A stretch of DNA of 64,000 bases, taken from positions 351,125 to 415,124 of the forward strand of contig NZ_KQ434752.1 in assembly GCF_001270745.1 (NCBI RefSeq). The letters run 5' to 3'. Under the pieces are notes generated by a model. That model worked only from the letters and a program-made list of their open reading frames with translations, did no database searches and had not been told where the DNA came from. Within the stretch, counting starts at the first letter, position 1, and each line of letters begins with the position of its first letter. Below, piece after piece: positions 63,990-64,000 of this stretch. The translations under genes were made by a program, and so were the position numbers. The DNA comes from Jiangella muralis. Lineage in GTDB: Bacteria; Actinomycetota; Actinomycetes; Jiangellales; Jiangellaceae.

Positions 63990-64000
63990 ATGGTCACCGT
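63990..64000 (+). CDS. Start of a gene continuing beyond the window
   Basis: ATG at 63990 with an excellent Shine-Dalgarno sequence (AGGAGGAG) seven bases upstream. Only Met-Val-Thr is visible, so nothing can be said of its product. Confidence 0.4.

Overview
High-GC (about 70%), gene-dense DNA with short intergenic gaps, many GTG starts, ATGA/GTGA-type gene overlaps, Tat-exported proteins and a fused oligopeptide permease/ATPase. All of this points to a chromosomal accessory region of a soil-type actinomycete. I cannot name the genus. No rRNA, CRISPR array or complete tRNA was found.

Layout. (1) 1-8511, minus strand: a mannoside module. It has a LacI regulator (cut by the left edge), a D-lyxose/mannose isomerase, a PfkB sugar kinase, a Gfo/Idh/MocA dehydrogenase, a class I aldolase and a GH38 alpha-mannosidase. 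GACAACGTTGTC-type palindromes lie before the regulator and before the aldolase-led operon, with a near copy far upstream of the mannosidase. (2) 8512-9715: a decayed integrase, a strong terminator hairpin and a tRNA 3' fragment. (3) 24581 down to 9716, minus strand: one probable 12-gene operon with an ABC sugar importer, a six-hairpin-like protein, an enolase-superfamily enzyme, two Gfo oxidoreductases (one frameshifted), an SDR, a Tat-exported beta-helix protein, an SMP-30 lactonase, an NAD epimerase and a DapA-type aldolase. This is the parts list of a non-phosphorylative sugar or sugar-acid pathway. (4) 24864-29347, plus strand: LacI regulator, SDR, PLP amino-acid deaminase/aldolase-like protein and amidohydrolase. 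(5) 29451-32184, minus strand: a paralogue of the beta-helix protein and an aldose-epimerase-like protein, behind a promoter/operator nearly identical to that of the ABC operon. (6) 33032-34539: divergent GntR/FadR regulator and RraA-type protein.

(7) 34887-61935 is the most remarkable part: a peptide-catabolism island of about 27 kb bounded by two imperfect 54-bp direct repeats (34708-34761 and 62005-62058). It holds three M20 peptidases/deacylases and a GNAT protein on one side. Divergent from them are an M17 aminopeptidase, a mesaconyl-CoA hydratase-like protein, a CitE-type CoA lyase, a diaminopropionate ammonia-lyase, an S12 serine hydrolase and an N-acylamino-acid racemase. A PucR regulator, an S9 peptidase, a methylaspartate ammonia-lyase, a family III CoA-transferase, an amidase, a DUF885 protein and a complete Opp/Dpp importer follow. 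Four of these enzymes make a continuous route: 3-methylaspartate to mesaconate, mesaconyl-CoA, beta-methylmalyl-CoA, then glyoxylate plus propionyl-CoA. The racemase, GNAT and M20 genes match a known route that converts D- to L-amino acids. TGGTG-N6-CACCA palindromes before the PucR and S9 genes suggest a shared regulon.

(8) 62157-64000: a tyrosine recombinase, an excisionase and the 3' half of a tRNA-Pro(GGG), i.e. an integrative-element attachment region. A new plus-strand gene begins at the right edge.
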